From: Ardenticatenaceae bacterium
GTDB taxonomy: Bacteria; Chloroflexota; Anaerolineae; Promineifilales; Promineifilaceae
Reading direction: 5' to 3'
Assembly: GCA_020634435.1 (NCBI GenBank)
Contig: JACKBS010000007.1
Span: 558,001 to 622,000 of the forward strand
Length of the DNA: 64,000 nt
Below, one piece after another: positions 7,703-16,931 of this stretch. A model generated the notes under the pieces. The model was not told the origin of the DNA. It saw nothing but the letters and a program-made list of their open reading frames with translations, and did not search any database. Both the position numbers and the translations under genes were made by a program. Positions within the stretch are counted from its first letter, which is position 1. Each line of letters begins with the position of its first letter.

Positions 7703-8473
7703 ATGCAACCAGGCAAACAAGAGAAGCTCAAGGGCACCATCGCCGCCATCCAGAAGCGGTTTGGCGCGCAGGCCATTGGCTCCCCAGCCGACCAAAACAA
7801 GCGTGCGGTGCCGCGTCTGCCCACAGGGTTTCCGGCTTTGGATGCGGCGCTGTCGGGTGGGATTCCCCACGGCCGTATCACCGAATTTGTGGGGGTCTCG
7901 ACGTCGGGCATGGTCACCCTGGCCCTGAAGCTGATTGCTTCAGCCCAAACCGAGGGAAGAATGGCCGTCTACCTCGACACCCTGCACACCTTCGACCCCG
8001 ATTATGCTCATCGCTGCGGCGTGGATTTGGGCCGCTTGCTGCTGGTGCATCCCTACAGTCCGCAGCAGGCGGTGGCCATGCTGCCGGAGTTTATCCTCAA
8101 TGGCGGCCTGGATTTGCTGGTGCTGGACATGCCACTAGCGCAGCAAAACCAGCCGGGGCAGCAGGAACGACTTTCGTTGGCCTACGGCCGTTTGTTGGCC
8201 CCACTCAGTAAAAGCGGCTGTGCCCTGCTCGTGCTTACTGCCCTGCCCCCCAGCAGTGATGCCGGTTTGGCTAATTATCCAGCGGAAGCGGCTTTGCCGT
8301 TTTATGCCAGCCTGCGCTTGCGGCTACAAAAAGAACGGTGGCTGTTTCAGCGGCAGGATGTGAAGGGGTATGCCTTGAAGGTGCAGGTCATCAAGAACAA
8401 GTTGGGGCCATTGAACCAGTCCATCCCGCTGGTCATAGACTTCCACACCGTTGTGCAAGGGGATTGTGCATGA
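7703..8473 (+). CDS. imuA: ImuA-like RecA-fold protein
   Basis: A 256-residue RecA-fold protein that opens a translesion-synthesis operon. It aligns in layout with RecA core proteins: LPTGFPALDAALSGGIPHGRITEFVG, then LDTLHTFDPDYAHRCGVDLGRLLLVHP, then a Walker-B-like DLLVLDMPLA. The P-loop position reads GVSTSGMVT and lacks the Lys of a true Walker A motif, as expected for an accessory ImuA rather than an ATPase. The ATG at 7703 follows AGGGA. Its stop overlaps the imuB start in an ATGA arrangement. In other bacteria ImuA supports ImuB and DnaE2 in damage-induced mutagenesis; that role here follows from context. Confidence 0.85.
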   Translation: MQPGKQEKLKGTIAAIQKRFGAQAIGSPADQNKRAVPRLPTGFPALDAALSGGIPHGRITEFVGVSTSGMVTLALKLIASAQTEGRMAVYLDTLHTFDPDYAHRCGVDLGRLLLVHPYSPQQAVAMLPEFILNGGLDLLVLDMPLAQQNQPGQQERLSLAYGRLLAPLSKSGCALLVLTALPPSSDAGLANYPAEAALPFYASLRLRLQKERWLFQRQDVKGYALKVQVIKNKLGPLNQSIPLVIDFHTVVQGDCA

Positions 8474-9723
8474 TTGCCTGCGTCAACCTGCCCTACTTTG
8501 CCGCTGCGGTCGAGCGGCGCTCCGATGACAAGCTGAAGCAAAGGCCGCTGGCCATTGGTGGCCACTCGTGGGAAGCGCGGCCAGTGTATGCCTTTTCGCA
8601 AGAGGTGGCCCACCGGGGTGTGTCGCCGGGCATGTCCTTGCGGTTGGTTAATGTGCTGTCGCCTGAATCCCATTTTTTACCGGCAGCGAAACCACAATAC
8701 GGCCGTGTCTCGGCCGAGGTGGTAGACGTGCTGACCGACTTCTCCGACACCGTTGAACCCCAAGAGCTGTGGCACTCCTTTGCCGATTCCGACCTGCGCC
8801 AGACGGCGCACGGCCGTACCCTGCCCGCCCGCTACTGCCTGGATTTGGACAGCCTGCCGCTGGCGGAAGCCCGCAGTTTTGTCGGGGAACTGGGCAAACA
8901 GATGCGGGCCAAAACGCAGCTGGCTCCGGCCATTGGTTTGGCTCAGAACAAGTTTACGGCCCAGGTCGCCGCTGCGGTGGCTCGGCCCAATCATTTGCTG
9001 CCGGTGGCAACGGATAACCAGGCCGATTTCCTGGCCAACCGTTCGATAGAGTTTCTGTCGTTAGGCAAAGAAACCTTGCGCCGTCTGCGCCTGTTGGGGA
9101 TTCGCACTCTGGGGCAGCTGGCGGCGATGCCCATCACCGCCTTAAAAGAGCAGTTTGGTGCGGAGATTGAACCGGCTTACCGGCTGACTCAAGGCGAAGC
9201 TGTCGAAGCCTTACAGCCAGACCCGAAAAAACAGCAGGAAGCACGCAGCCATTGGTTTGAGGATCCCATTGAAGATGGGCAGGTGCTTACGGCCGTTCTT
9301 AGACAATGGGCCGATGAACTGGCAACGCTACTACAAAAAAGCGGGTTTCAAGCCCGTACACTGTCTTTGACGCTCAATTGTGAGGCTGACCCACAGACAG
9401 AATCTGTCACCCTGCACCAACCAACGATGGAGACAGAACGATTAACGGCCGTTGTCCAAGAACTGTTTGCTTGTTTTGACTTGACCAGCGGTGTCCTGGG
9501 AATGAGTTTAGCCATCGGCGATTTACTGCCCGCCACCGCCCGGCAGCTAACTTTTTTCCCCGATACGGCCGTTTCAGCTCAGCTGCAACACACCCTGGAA
9601 AATCTGGCAGCCAAGTATGGCAACGGCCGTTTTATTCAGCCCGCGCTGGTCGAACATTATCATCCCTTACCGGAAAGACGGTTCCAGCTCACTCCTGTGC
9701 TTCATGACCCGGCTCTGGCCTGA
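8470..9723 (+). CDS. imuB: ImuB-like Y-family polymerase homologue
   Basis: A 417-residue protein of the Y-family polymerase fold. The N-terminus MIACVNLPYFAAAVERR aligns with the catalytic DxDxFxAxVE motif but has Asn and Pro in place of both Asp residues, so it is probably inactive as a polymerase, as is typical of ImuB. A helix-hairpin-helix region (LLGIRTLGQLAAMP, around residue 220) and a little-finger-like part (DPIEDGQVLTAVLRQWADELATLLQ) follow. It begins inside the imuA stop codon (ATGA), indicating tight coupling. ImuB usually acts as a clamp-binding hub that recruits DnaE2. I did not identify a clear clamp-binding motif at the C-terminus. Confidence 0.85.
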   Translation: MIACVNLPYFAAAVERRSDDKLKQRPLAIGGHSWEARPVYAFSQEVAHRGVSPGMSLRLVNVLSPESHFLPAAKPQYGRVSAEVVDVLTDFSDTVEPQELWHSFADSDLRQTAHGRTLPARYCLDLDSLPLAEARSFVGELGKQMRAKTQLAPAIGLAQNKFTAQVAAAVARPNHLLPVATDNQADFLANRSIEFLSLGKETLRRLRLLGIRTLGQLAAMPITALKEQFGAEIEPAYRLTQGEAVEALQPDPKKQQEARSHWFEDPIEDGQVLTAVLRQWADELATLLQKSGFQARTLSLTLNCEADPQTESVTLHQPTMETERLTAVVQELFACFDLTSGVLGMSLAIGDLLPATARQLTFFPDTAVSAQLQHTLENLAAKYGNGRFIQPALVEHYHPLPERRFQLTPVLHDPALA

Positions 9724-9958
9724 TGGTGATCCCATTCAGGTAAGTGGCGGCAGTGTGGCGATGCCTGGCCAATTTATCTGGCAAGGGCAGGCGCACCCCA
9801 TCGCCAATGTCGCCAAGCGGTGGCGCGTTCATGTCGATTGGTGGCGCGAACCGACCCACCGGGATTATTTCAAACTCACGACGACAACCGGTTTACTGGT
9901 CATTATTTACCACGATCTTATTCACGACACCTGGTTTTTACAGCGCCTGTACGATTGA
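9704..9958 (+). CDS. DUF6504 family protein between imuB and dnaE2
   Basis: An 84-residue protein overlapping the last 20 bp of imuB in another frame. It reads MTRLWPDGDPIQVSGGS and contains RWRVHVDWWREP and DYFKLTTTTGLLVIIYHD, with a Trp-rich beta pattern. Small proteins like this (DUF6504) recur between imuB and dnaE2 in many genomes. The ATG at 9704 and the overlap, plus an 8-bp gap to dnaE2, place it firmly in the mutasome operon. Its role is not known. Confidence 0.75.
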   Translation: MTRLWPDGDPIQVSGGSVAMPGQFIWQGQAHPIANVAKRWRVHVDWWREPTHRDYFKLTTTTGLLVIIYHDLIHDTWFLQRLYD

Positions 9959-9966
9959 TTCCGCCC

Positions 9967-12900
9967 ATGTCTGCTTACGTTGAATTGCATTGTCATTCCA
10001 ACTTTAGCCTGCTCGATGGGGCCAGCCATCCTGAAGAGTTGGTGGCTCGTGCGGCTGAACTGAATATGCCCGCCCTGGCGCTGACGGATCACAATGCCGT
10101 ATATGGCGCGGTACGGTTTATGCAGGCGGCCAAAGCTCATAGCATCCAGCCCATCTTAGGCGCGGAACTGACGCTTTGTGATGGTGATGAGCCTAACAAC
10201 TCGCACCATTTGACGCTGCTGGTCGAGAACCAGGCGGGTTGGCACAACCTTTGTTACCTCATCAGCCGGGCGCAGCACAATGCGCCTAAAGGACAAGCGG
10301 TTTTGCCCTTTGCCGAACTGACCGGCTGCACCGATGGCCTGATTGCTCTCTCTGGCTGTCGGCAGGGGAAAATAGCCCGCGCTCTCATCGGGCAAGCCTC
10401 ACCCAAAATTGCACTAGAGGCAGCACAACGCTACCTGGCATTATTTGGTCGTCACAATTTTTTTATTGAATTACAAAACCATCTTTTGCCTGAGGATGAA
10501 CTGCGAAACGGCCGTCTTGTCGCCCTGGCCGACTATCTGAACCTGGAATGTGTGGTCACCAACAATGTGCATTATCATGTGCCCGATCGGCACCGCTTGC
10601 AGGATGTGTTGGTCTGCATTAACCATCTGACCACGCTGGATGAATCCGCTCATTTGCGTCGCTTGAATGCGGAATATTATTTGAAAAGCGCGGAGCAGAT
10701 GGCCGCGCTTTTTCCTAGCCAGCCAGAAGCCCTCGCCAACACGCTGCGGCTTGCCGAACGGTGCCGGTTTGAGCTGAGTTATGGCTTGCAAGATTTGCCC
10801 TTTTTTCCGACAGAAAAGGGGTTGAGCAGCAGTGCCTATCTCAGCCGCTTGTGCCATGAAGCCCTGGCTGAGCGTTTCGATTCTCCTGGTGCACAAGTAC
10901 GGGAGCAGCTCCACCACGAATTACAGGTGATTAACCAGGCGGGCCTGGCCAACTACTTTCTGATTGTGTGGGACATCGTGCGCTTTGCCCGTGCGCAGGG
11001 TATTCGCTGCCAGGGGCGCGGTTCGGCGGCCAATTCGTTGGTCGCCTACCTGCTGCATATCAGCCCCATTGATCCCCTGGCCCATGACCTCGTGTTTGAA
11101 CGCTTTCTCAGTGCGGAACGGGCGGTTGTGCCCGACATCGACATTGATTTTGATGCCCAGCGCCGTGAGGAGGTGATTCAATACATTTACGGCCGTTACG
11201 GCCCGGAGCATACGGCGATGGCTTGCACGTTTATTACCTTTCGCTCGCGCAGCGCCATTCGCGATATTGGCAAGGCGTTGGGCTTAGCGCCTAATGTGGT
11301 GGCCACGGCCGTTCATGCCTTAGAAACAAACCAGGCACCGCAACCAGAAAACAAGGCGGAGCAAAATGCCCTGGATCTGCTGCTGGCGCTAAGCCAGGAG
11401 ATTGAAGGCTTTCCCCGCCATTTGGGGATGCACTCCGGCGGCATGATTATCACCGGTGCGCCGCTGATGGGACGGATGCCGACCGAACCGGCCACGATGC
11501 CCGACAGAGTTGTGGTGCAGTGGGACAAAGAGGCGTTGGAAGATGCCGGGCTGGTAAAGATTGACATCCTGGGCTTACGGATGTTGTCGGCAATTAGTGA
11601 TGCGGTGCAGTTGGTGGGGCACACGGCCGTTCATCCGCCAGATTTGGACTCGCTCTCTTTTACGGATACGGCCGTTTACCAGATGATTGGCACCGCCGAT
11701 ACGATTGGCGTGTTTCAGGTTGAATCGCGAGCCCAGGCGCAGATGCTGCCTAAGCTGAAACCGGCCTGTTTCGCCGACCTGGTAGTGGCCATTTCGCTCA
11801 TTCGGCCAGGCCCGATTCAGGGCAACATGGTGCATCCCTATTTACGCCGTCGCCAGGGGATGGAGCCGGTGCGCTATTTGCATCCGCTGCTAGAACCGGC
11901 TTTGTCCGAAACGCTGGGCGTGATTTTGTTCCAGGAACAAGTATTGAAAGTGGCTCGTGACCTCGCTGGATTTACCCCAGGGCAAGGCGAGCAGCTGCGC
12001 CGGGCGTTGGGAGCCAAACGAGCCACCGAAGCGATTGAGCAGTTTCGCAACCAGTTTTTGGCTGGGGCTGAAGCAAATGGGGTATCAGTCGATGTGGCAC
12101 AAACGGTTTTTGCGCAGCTTTTAGCCTTTGGTGGCTACAGCTTTGCTAAGAGCCATGCGGCGGCGTTTGCCGTTCTGGTTTACCAATCTGCCTGGCTCAA
12201 GCGATATTATCCCCAGGCGTTTTATGCGGCGCTGCTCAATAACCAGCCGATGGGCTTTTGGAATGCGGCCGTTTTGGTTAATGAGCTGCGACGGCAAAGT
12301 ATCCCGGTGCTGTCGGTGGACATTCATCAGAGCCAGGCGAAATGCAGTTTGGAAAATGATGGTATTCGGTTAGGGTTGAACTATGTGAAGGGCATCCATG
12401 AAAGCCAGATTGAAACCATCCTTGAAGAGCGGGGGAAACGGCCGTTTACCGACCTGCTCGACTTTTGCCAACGGACGCGCTTGAGCCGCCGCATTGCCGA
12501 GAATCTCATCATGTGTGGCGGCATGGACAGCTGGGGCATGCCCCGCCGCCAGATGGTGTGGGAACTGGGCACGATTCATTATCGTGAGAACGAGCTGGAT
12601 TTACGGTTCCAGCCGCAGGCGATATCGTTGCCCCCTCAAACAACAGCCGAAGCGATGCTAAGTGAGCAGCAGGTTTTGGGACTCTCCCCTGGTGACCATA
12701 TCATGACGTTTTACCGGGCCAAGCTGCGGCAGCACAATATTATGGGGAGCTATGGGGTAACGGCCGTTCCGAATGGAAAATGGATTCAGGTTGCGGGGCT
12801 GTTGGTCGTGCATCAGTCCCCACCAACGGCCAAAGGTTTTCACTTTCTCACCTTGGAGGATGAGGATGGCATGATGAATGTGATTGTGAATCCGCAGGTA

Positions 12901-13014
12901 TACGGCCGTTACCGGCACATCATTCGCTCGGAGAAACTGCTCTTGGTGCGCGGTGAAGTGCAGCAGGAAGATGGGGTGACGAATATTTTGGCGCAGTCGG
13001 TACGGCCGTTTTAG
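9967..13014 (+). CDS. dnaE2: Error-prone DNA polymerase III alpha (DnaE2)
   Basis: A 1015-residue C-family polymerase for translesion synthesis. Domains in order: a PHP domain (VELHCHSNFSLLDG and ALTDHNAVYGAVRF, residues 1-200), the palm with the acidic catalytic motif PDIDIDF (about residue 392) and QGRGSAANSLVAYLLHISP just before it, fingers (LIRPGPIQGNMVHPY, FQEQVLKVARDLAGF, GYSFAKSHAAAFAVL), an HhH region, and a C-terminal OB fold (IQVAGLLVVHQSPPTAKGFHFLTLEDEDG). Length and lack of an exonuclease domain fit DnaE2 rather than DnaE1. Start ATG 9967 was chosen because the family begins at the PHP strand; the longer frame is not plausible. It forms one operon with imuA, imuB and DUF6504. Confidence 0.93.
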   Translation: MSAYVELHCHSNFSLLDGASHPEELVARAAELNMPALALTDHNAVYGAVRFMQAAKAHSIQPILGAELTLCDGDEPNNSHHLTLLVENQAGWHNLCYLISRAQHNAPKGQAVLPFAELTGCTDGLIALSGCRQGKIARALIGQASPKIALEAAQRYLALFGRHNFFIELQNHLLPEDELRNGRLVALADYLNLECVVTNNVHYHVPDRHRLQDVLVCINHLTTLDESAHLRRLNAEYYLKSAEQMAALFPSQPEALANTLRLAERCRFELSYGLQDLPFFPTEKGLSSSAYLSRLCHEALAERFDSPGAQVREQLHHELQVINQAGLANYFLIVWDIVRFARAQGIRCQGRGSAANSLVAYLLHISPIDPLAHDLVFERFLSAERAVVPDIDIDFDAQRREEVIQYIYGRYGPEHTAMACTFITFRSRSAIRDIGKALGLAPNVVATAVHALETNQAPQPENKAEQNALDLLLALSQEIEGFPRHLGMHSGGMIITGAPLMGRMPTEPATMPDRVVVQWDKEALEDAGLVKIDILGLRMLSAISDAVQLVGHTAVHPPDLDSLSFTDTAVYQMIGTADTIGVFQVESRAQAQMLPKLKPACFADLVVAISLIRPGPIQGNMVHPYLRRRQGMEPVRYLHPLLEPALSETLGVILFQEQVLKVARDLAGFTPGQGEQLRRALGAKRATEAIEQFRNQFLAGAEANGVSVDVAQTVFAQLLAFGGYSFAKSHAAAFAVLVYQSAWLKRYYPQAFYAALLNNQPMGFWNAAVLVNELRRQSIPVLSVDIHQSQAKCSLENDGIRLGLNYVKGIHESQIETILEERGKRPFTDLLDFCQRTRLSRRIAENLIMCGGMDSWGMPRRQMVWELGTIHYRENELDLRFQPQAISLPPQTTAEAMLSEQQVLGLSPGDHIMTFYRAKLRQHNIMGSYGVTAVPNGKWIQVAGLLVVHQSPPTAKGFHFLTLEDEDGMMNVIVNPQVYGRYRHIIRSEKLLLVRGEVQQEDGVTNILAQSVRPF

Positions 13015-13069
13015 AAACGACCGGAACCAAGCATTCCCTAACTTCGGAAAATCTCATTCAAAATATTGT

Positions 13070-13120
13070 TTCTCCTTAAGAAACAAAGCAATTCTGGCCA
13101 ACAATGATATGGCCCAAGAC
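13070..13120 (-). pseudogene. Decayed C-terminal fragment of radC
   Basis: On the minus strand 13120-13070 reads VLGHIIVGQNCFVSLRR, closely matching VLDHIIIGQNCFVSLKE near the C-terminus of the intact radC at 15177-15890. Upstream of it the frame is lost. It looks like a relic of a second or duplicated radC, now 2 kb away with the propeller gene in between. Confidence 0.7.
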
Positions 13121-13258
13121 GAAAGCAAATGACAGGGGTTTGACGTCAAATAGCATCTTCCAGTTATGCTGTTCGTCACTGTCTAAGTTTGGGTCAGCGA
13201 TGGTATTCTTTCGTGCAATTCCTTATTAACCGTGCCTGTGTCAGTTAGCGAGGGTTTG

Positions 13259-14995
13259 ATGAACCAGTTATTCAACTTTAAGAAGAGCGCTCTGTTTTGG
13301 CTGGTACTGTTTACAGTACTATTTGCAAGTGCAGTGATGTTGTTTGCAAAGGATTCATCTGTTCAAACTGCAACCAATTCGATCAATAACCCCACATACA
13401 TCCCCATAAATGATATGTTAGTCAGCTCACTAAATTTTGGAGATGCTCTGGTGGACGCAGCACGAGAACGCATTTATATTTCATCTTGGTTTCAATATGT
13501 TACTGTGGCCAATATTGATCAAGCTATCGTTGAAAAAAGTCTGACTAATGTCTACCGGCCTAATAAAATGGGCCTTAACCCAGATGGTTCCCGGTTATAT
13601 GTTGCGTCAGACGTTATTACGGAAGATGGTCGGATCACGGTGATAGATACAAATACCTTTAATATTGTTGCTACGCATGTTTATACTAATTCTATTGGTA
13701 CCCCCTATTTCAACAATATCCATTCTATGGCCATCAATTCAGCGAACGTTGTGTATTTCGCTCCGTCTGGTGATTTTAGTCACCATCTAGTCGAGGTAAT
13801 GGATGGAACCACTGGGGAAATTCTGGCAACAATTCCACTGACGAATACAGTCGTGAGCCTAGCGTTACATGATACAAAGCTATTTGTAGTCCATGCTTCT
13901 GATACTGGAAACACAGAACTGAGGCGCTATGACATCTCAGGCATCTTACCGATCTTTGAAACATCTGTTCCTACCCGTATTGGTGAAGCAGGTGAGTTAG
14001 CGTTTGCACCAGATGGCACTTTTCTTTTGATGCGCTCCCGTACGGGTAACGTTTATCAATATGATCCCCAATCACTGACAGAAACTGCCGCTTATATAGC
14101 TAGCTCTATTTATGGTTTTGCATGGACCTCGATCACACCAGACAGCAATGCGATTTTAAATCTATTTTATCCAAATGGATACTACGCTCCTGGGGGTTTA
14201 TATTTATTTGATCAAGCCACCCATGAAACGATTCGTCAGTACGAAGATCAGGGTGATGTTTCACAAGCCCACGCGGCATTTGCCTTTGATAACAATCGAG
14301 CCGCAATCGTTTATGATGACCGCATTCGTATTTTTAAAGAGGCTGATTATGGAGTCGCATTACCCATTATTTTAAACAAGGTCTGCTATTCACCTATTCA
14401 CGACGAATTTGGCGATCCCAGCAGCGGCTGGCCAATCGCAGATACAGGTTCGGTAATCTATCGTTACCTGCAAAATGAATACAACATTTTCCATCGGGAT
14501 AAGAATCAATGGGCAGCAGCGACACGAGGAGATCAATGGTTTGCCGGAACCCAACTTGTACAAATAGATGGGCGTGTGGCTGCTGGGACTGGTATTTGGG
14601 GGCTCCTATTTGGTTTGAACAACGACTGGAGCAATTTTATGACTTTCGAAATACAGCCTGAGAATCAGACCTGGGCTGTTTACCACTACACAAGCAGCAA
14701 TGGTTGGACACTGAATGCCAGTGGCAGCAGCAGTGCCATAAAATCCAGCGGAAGTAATACACTCAGTTTAAAAGACGCCTCTTCGCAACAGCTGCTTATC
14801 AATGGTGTCATGGTTCATAGTTTCTATCCGGCAATTTTAGGCCGGGTTGGCGTCACTGGTGGTTCATTTAGCAGCAATGCAGATTTTCGCTATGACAATT
14901 ACATTTTTTCTGCTGAAGGTTGCCCATTGCAGCCGCTGTCTACGGCAAACAAAGTAACTGAACAGATATTTACTGTTCCTCTTCCTGAAAAGTAA
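13259..14995 (+). CDS. Secreted beta-propeller-like protein with C-terminal lectin-like domain
   Basis: A 578-residue exported protein. It has an N-terminal hydrophobic signal/anchor (SALFWLVLFTVLFASAVML). Then come YVTN/propeller-like blades with repeated motifs such as GDALVDAARERIYIS, MGLNPDGSRLYVAS and ELAFAPDGTFLLM (about residues 50-370). The C-terminal ~180 residues (DEFGDPSSGWPIADTG ... WGLLFGLNNDW ... VGVTGGSFSSNADFRYDNYIF) resemble a concanavalin/LamG-like sandwich. ATG 13259 follows GAGGG; an upstream start at 13232 is less likely. It is a lone gene followed by a long hairpin (15016-15056). It may bind surface polymers, but no catalytic residues were recognised. Confidence 0.7.
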   Translation: MNQLFNFKKSALFWLVLFTVLFASAVMLFAKDSSVQTATNSINNPTYIPINDMLVSSLNFGDALVDAARERIYISSWFQYVTVANIDQAIVEKSLTNVYRPNKMGLNPDGSRLYVASDVITEDGRITVIDTNTFNIVATHVYTNSIGTPYFNNIHSMAINSANVVYFAPSGDFSHHLVEVMDGTTGEILATIPLTNTVVSLALHDTKLFVVHASDTGNTELRRYDISGILPIFETSVPTRIGEAGELAFAPDGTFLLMRSRTGNVYQYDPQSLTETAAYIASSIYGFAWTSITPDSNAILNLFYPNGYYAPGGLYLFDQATHETIRQYEDQGDVSQAHAAFAFDNNRAAIVYDDRIRIFKEADYGVALPIILNKVCYSPIHDEFGDPSSGWPIADTGSVIYRYLQNEYNIFHRDKNQWAAATRGDQWFAGTQLVQIDGRVAAGTGIWGLLFGLNNDWSNFMTFEIQPENQTWAVYHYTSSNGWTLNASGSSSAIKSSGSNTLSLKDASSQQLLINGVMVHSFYPAILGRVGVTGGSFSSNADFRYDNYIFSAEGCPLQPLSTANKVTEQIFTVPLPEK

Positions 14996-15015
14996 GATGA
15001 AATGGTAAAGGGAAT

Positions 15016-15056
15016 TGGCGCTGGCGTATTACTATCGGGGAAATACACCAGCGCCA
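15016..15056. terminator. Hairpin after the propeller gene
   Basis: Arms TGGCGCTGG (15016-15024) and CCAGCGCCA (15048-15056) extend inward through GTATT/AATAC, giving a stem of about 14 pairs with one mismatch. It is 20 bp past the stop at 14995, but has no strong T tract, so it is a candidate terminator or mRNA 3' end hairpin. Confidence 0.55.
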
Positions 15057-15176
15057 TTTGGGGAGAACGAATCAAGGCAATTGCCAGGCAGTGGGCTACC
15101 CATTTCTTTTAAAGTTCCTGCCCGAAGCAAATACACCACAATCTGCTAACCGTAAGCATATTTTTAGCCAAACAAC

Positions 15177-15890
15177 TTAATCAAAGCCACAGCCCCGCTC
15201 TTTCAAAGAAACAAAACAGTTTTGACCGATGATGATGTGATCCAATACCTCAATGCTCATCAGCCGCCCGGCCTCGACTATTTTGCGCGTTACCGCAATA
15301 TCTTCAGGTGATGGAGATGGGTCATTGGAGGGATGGTTATGGGCCATGATAAAAGCCGCTGCATTTTCCTTTAGCGCAGCCCGAAATAGCTCCCCGATGC
15401 GAATGACCGAAGTATTTAAGCTGCCGACGTAGATAGTGGGTGTGCCGAGAAGGCGATTGCGGGTGTCGAGCAGGACAAGCCGGAGATGCTCCTGTTCTAA
15501 ATGCATCATGTCAGGCATGAGGAGGTTGGCTGCATCGCCGGGTGAGGTGATATACGGCCGTTCCTGCCGCGCGGTTAGCAGTAACCGACGACCTAACTCC
15601 AACGAGGCTTTCAGGCGACTAGCCTTGGCGTCACCGATGCCCCGGATTGTTTTCAGCTCCGCAAGTGAAGCACGGGAAAGGCCAAGCAAGCCATTAACTT
15701 CCGCTAGCAAGTATTGGGCCACTGACAGCACATTGTCATTGGCGTTGCCAGAGCCAAGTACCAAAGCCAGCAGCTCTGTGGTAGATAAGGCTCGTTCCCC
15801 CACCTGGCGCAGCCGTTCGCGTGGCTGTTCGTTGGTGGGCAGGTCATGCAGGCGTAATATTTTTCTGGTCGGTTGTTCGTATTCGGTCAG
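15177..15890 (-). CDS. radC: RadC family protein (JAB/MPN fold)
   Basis: A ~237-residue RadC. The N-terminal part reads LHDLPTNEQPRERLRQVGE, then an HhH region (IRGIGDAKASRLKASLELG), then the JAB metalloprotease-like domain with MAHNHPSNDPSPSPED carrying the H-x-H and Asp metal ligands. The family's conserved N-terminus lies upstream of the first usual start codon (GTG at 15801-15803). No ATG, GTG or TTG is available before an in-frame stop. A CTG at 15888-15890 stands 6 bp after AAAGGA and is the likely start, with ATA two codons earlier as an alternative. RadC's true function is unresolved despite its name. It ends an operon with two small unknown genes. Confidence 0.85.
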   Translation of the reverse strand: MTEYEQPTRKILRLHDLPTNEQPRERLRQVGERALSTTELLALVLGSGNANDNVLSVAQYLLAEVNGLLGLSRASLAELKTIRGIGDAKASRLKASLELGRRLLLTARQERPYITSPGDAANLLMPDMMHLEQEHLRLVLLDTRNRLLGTPTIYVGSLNTSVIRIGELFRAALKENAAAFIMAHNHPSNDPSPSPEDIAVTRKIVEAGRLMSIEVLDHIIIGQNCFVSLKERGCGFD

Positions 15891-15914
15891 GGGTATCCTT
15901 TGTTAACTATCAAA

Positions 15915-16439
15915 TCAAATAAAGCGAAACATGAAGGCAGCTTTGGCAAAATCGAAATCTCGTTGGTTGGGTGGCAAGGCTTGCCAATAGGTCATGGCCT
16001 CATCCATGAGATAGGCCAATGCCTGGCGTTGCACCGCTTCATGCGCGTCTAATTTGCTATATTGGTACGTTAATTCATCGCCAAAAAAGGCGAGACTGAA
16101 ATGATCTTGTCTTACCAGCGCATCTACAACAGCGGCCTGGTCAGGTTCGGCGATGTTGAGAAAGGATTCAAACTTGTAGGGATTGGTAGGGTTGTCCAAG
16201 ATGAGAAATTCTAGCCGAAGCAGGGGAGCGGTGGGCATTTTGATCAGCTGCCATTGGGACAAGAGAGGTGCTTCGGCAAAGCTGGCAATGTCTTGGTCAG
16301 CAGCATGACATACATGGATGATGCCCAGATCACTTTCCAAAGCCAAGCAGCCATAGCCAGTTTCGGCAAAGAGCTCTTTAACGGCATCGGGTAACTCATT
16401 AGGTGTTTGGCCTCGATATGGGTGTTCTGTTTCTTTCAT
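15915..16439 (-). CDS. Unknown protein upstream of radC
   Basis: A 174-residue soluble acidic protein with no recognised domain. Visible features are an alternating beta pattern in the centre (LLRLEFLILDNPTNPYKFESFLNI) and a helical C-terminus with Phe-rich ending (FDFAKAAFMFRFI). It sits between another unknown gene (6 bp upstream) and radC (24 bp downstream) on the same strand. No signal peptide, no membrane segment. The real-gene call rests on length, spacing and codon use like its neighbours. Confidence 0.6.
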   Translation of the reverse strand: MKETEHPYRGQTPNELPDAVKELFAETGYGCLALESDLGIIHVCHAADQDIASFAEAPLLSQWQLIKMPTAPLLRLEFLILDNPTNPYKFESFLNIAEPDQAAVVDALVRQDHFSLAFFGDELTYQYSKLDAHEAVQRQALAYLMDEAMTYWQALPPNQRDFDFAKAAFMFRFI

Positions 16440-16445
16440 TAAGGG

Positions 16446-16805
16446 TCAATCTGGCTGATTGCCTGCTTTGGTGTTTAATAACGGCCGTATGCGATATGAG
16501 CTTACCCGCTGTTCTGGCTTGAGTAGGGCTATGACAAGTTCTTCAGCTGGCAGGTACTCCTGTACAAATCGGTCAATTTGCTCATTCTGGAACCGCACCA
16601 CTTCGGCCTGGCTGAAGTAACTGAACAGGTTCCCTGCCCCCATCGGACGGCCGGTGACGTCCACCACGATGGCTCCACGACCGATGAGCCGGGCTCCTTG
16701 AACGGCCGTTTCCCAAAAGAGGCGCATATTTTCGCCAATCCAGGCGTGATCTTGCTCACGCTCCTGGATGGCCCATGCTGGTATTGTATTGGCTTCTGGC
16801 TTCAT
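16446..16805 (-). CDS. Unknown 119-residue protein
   Basis: Reads MKPEANTIPAWAIQEREQDH, then VQGARLIGRGAIVVDVTGRPMGAG and LFSYFSQAEVVRF. No recognised domain. The ATG at 16803-16805 is used; a TTG five codons upstream is also possible, and neither has a clear ribosome site. It contains two copies of the ACGGCCGT octamer. It is the first gene of a three-gene minus-strand set ending in radC. Confidence 0.55.
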   Translation of the reverse strand: MKPEANTIPAWAIQEREQDHAWIGENMRLFWETAVQGARLIGRGAIVVDVTGRPMGAGNLFSYFSQAEVVRFQNEQIDRFVQEYLPAEELVIALLKPEQRVSSYRIRPLLNTKAGNQPD

Positions 16806-16931
16806 AGGGAGTGGCTGCAAGATACCATTGGCGATGCCAGGAAAGCAAGAGGCTGTTTTTTAGAGGTTCTGGCGACCGTCTATATAATAGGAAGGCGTAA
16901 AAGAAAGCCAAAAAGATAACAGGAGTGTTGT

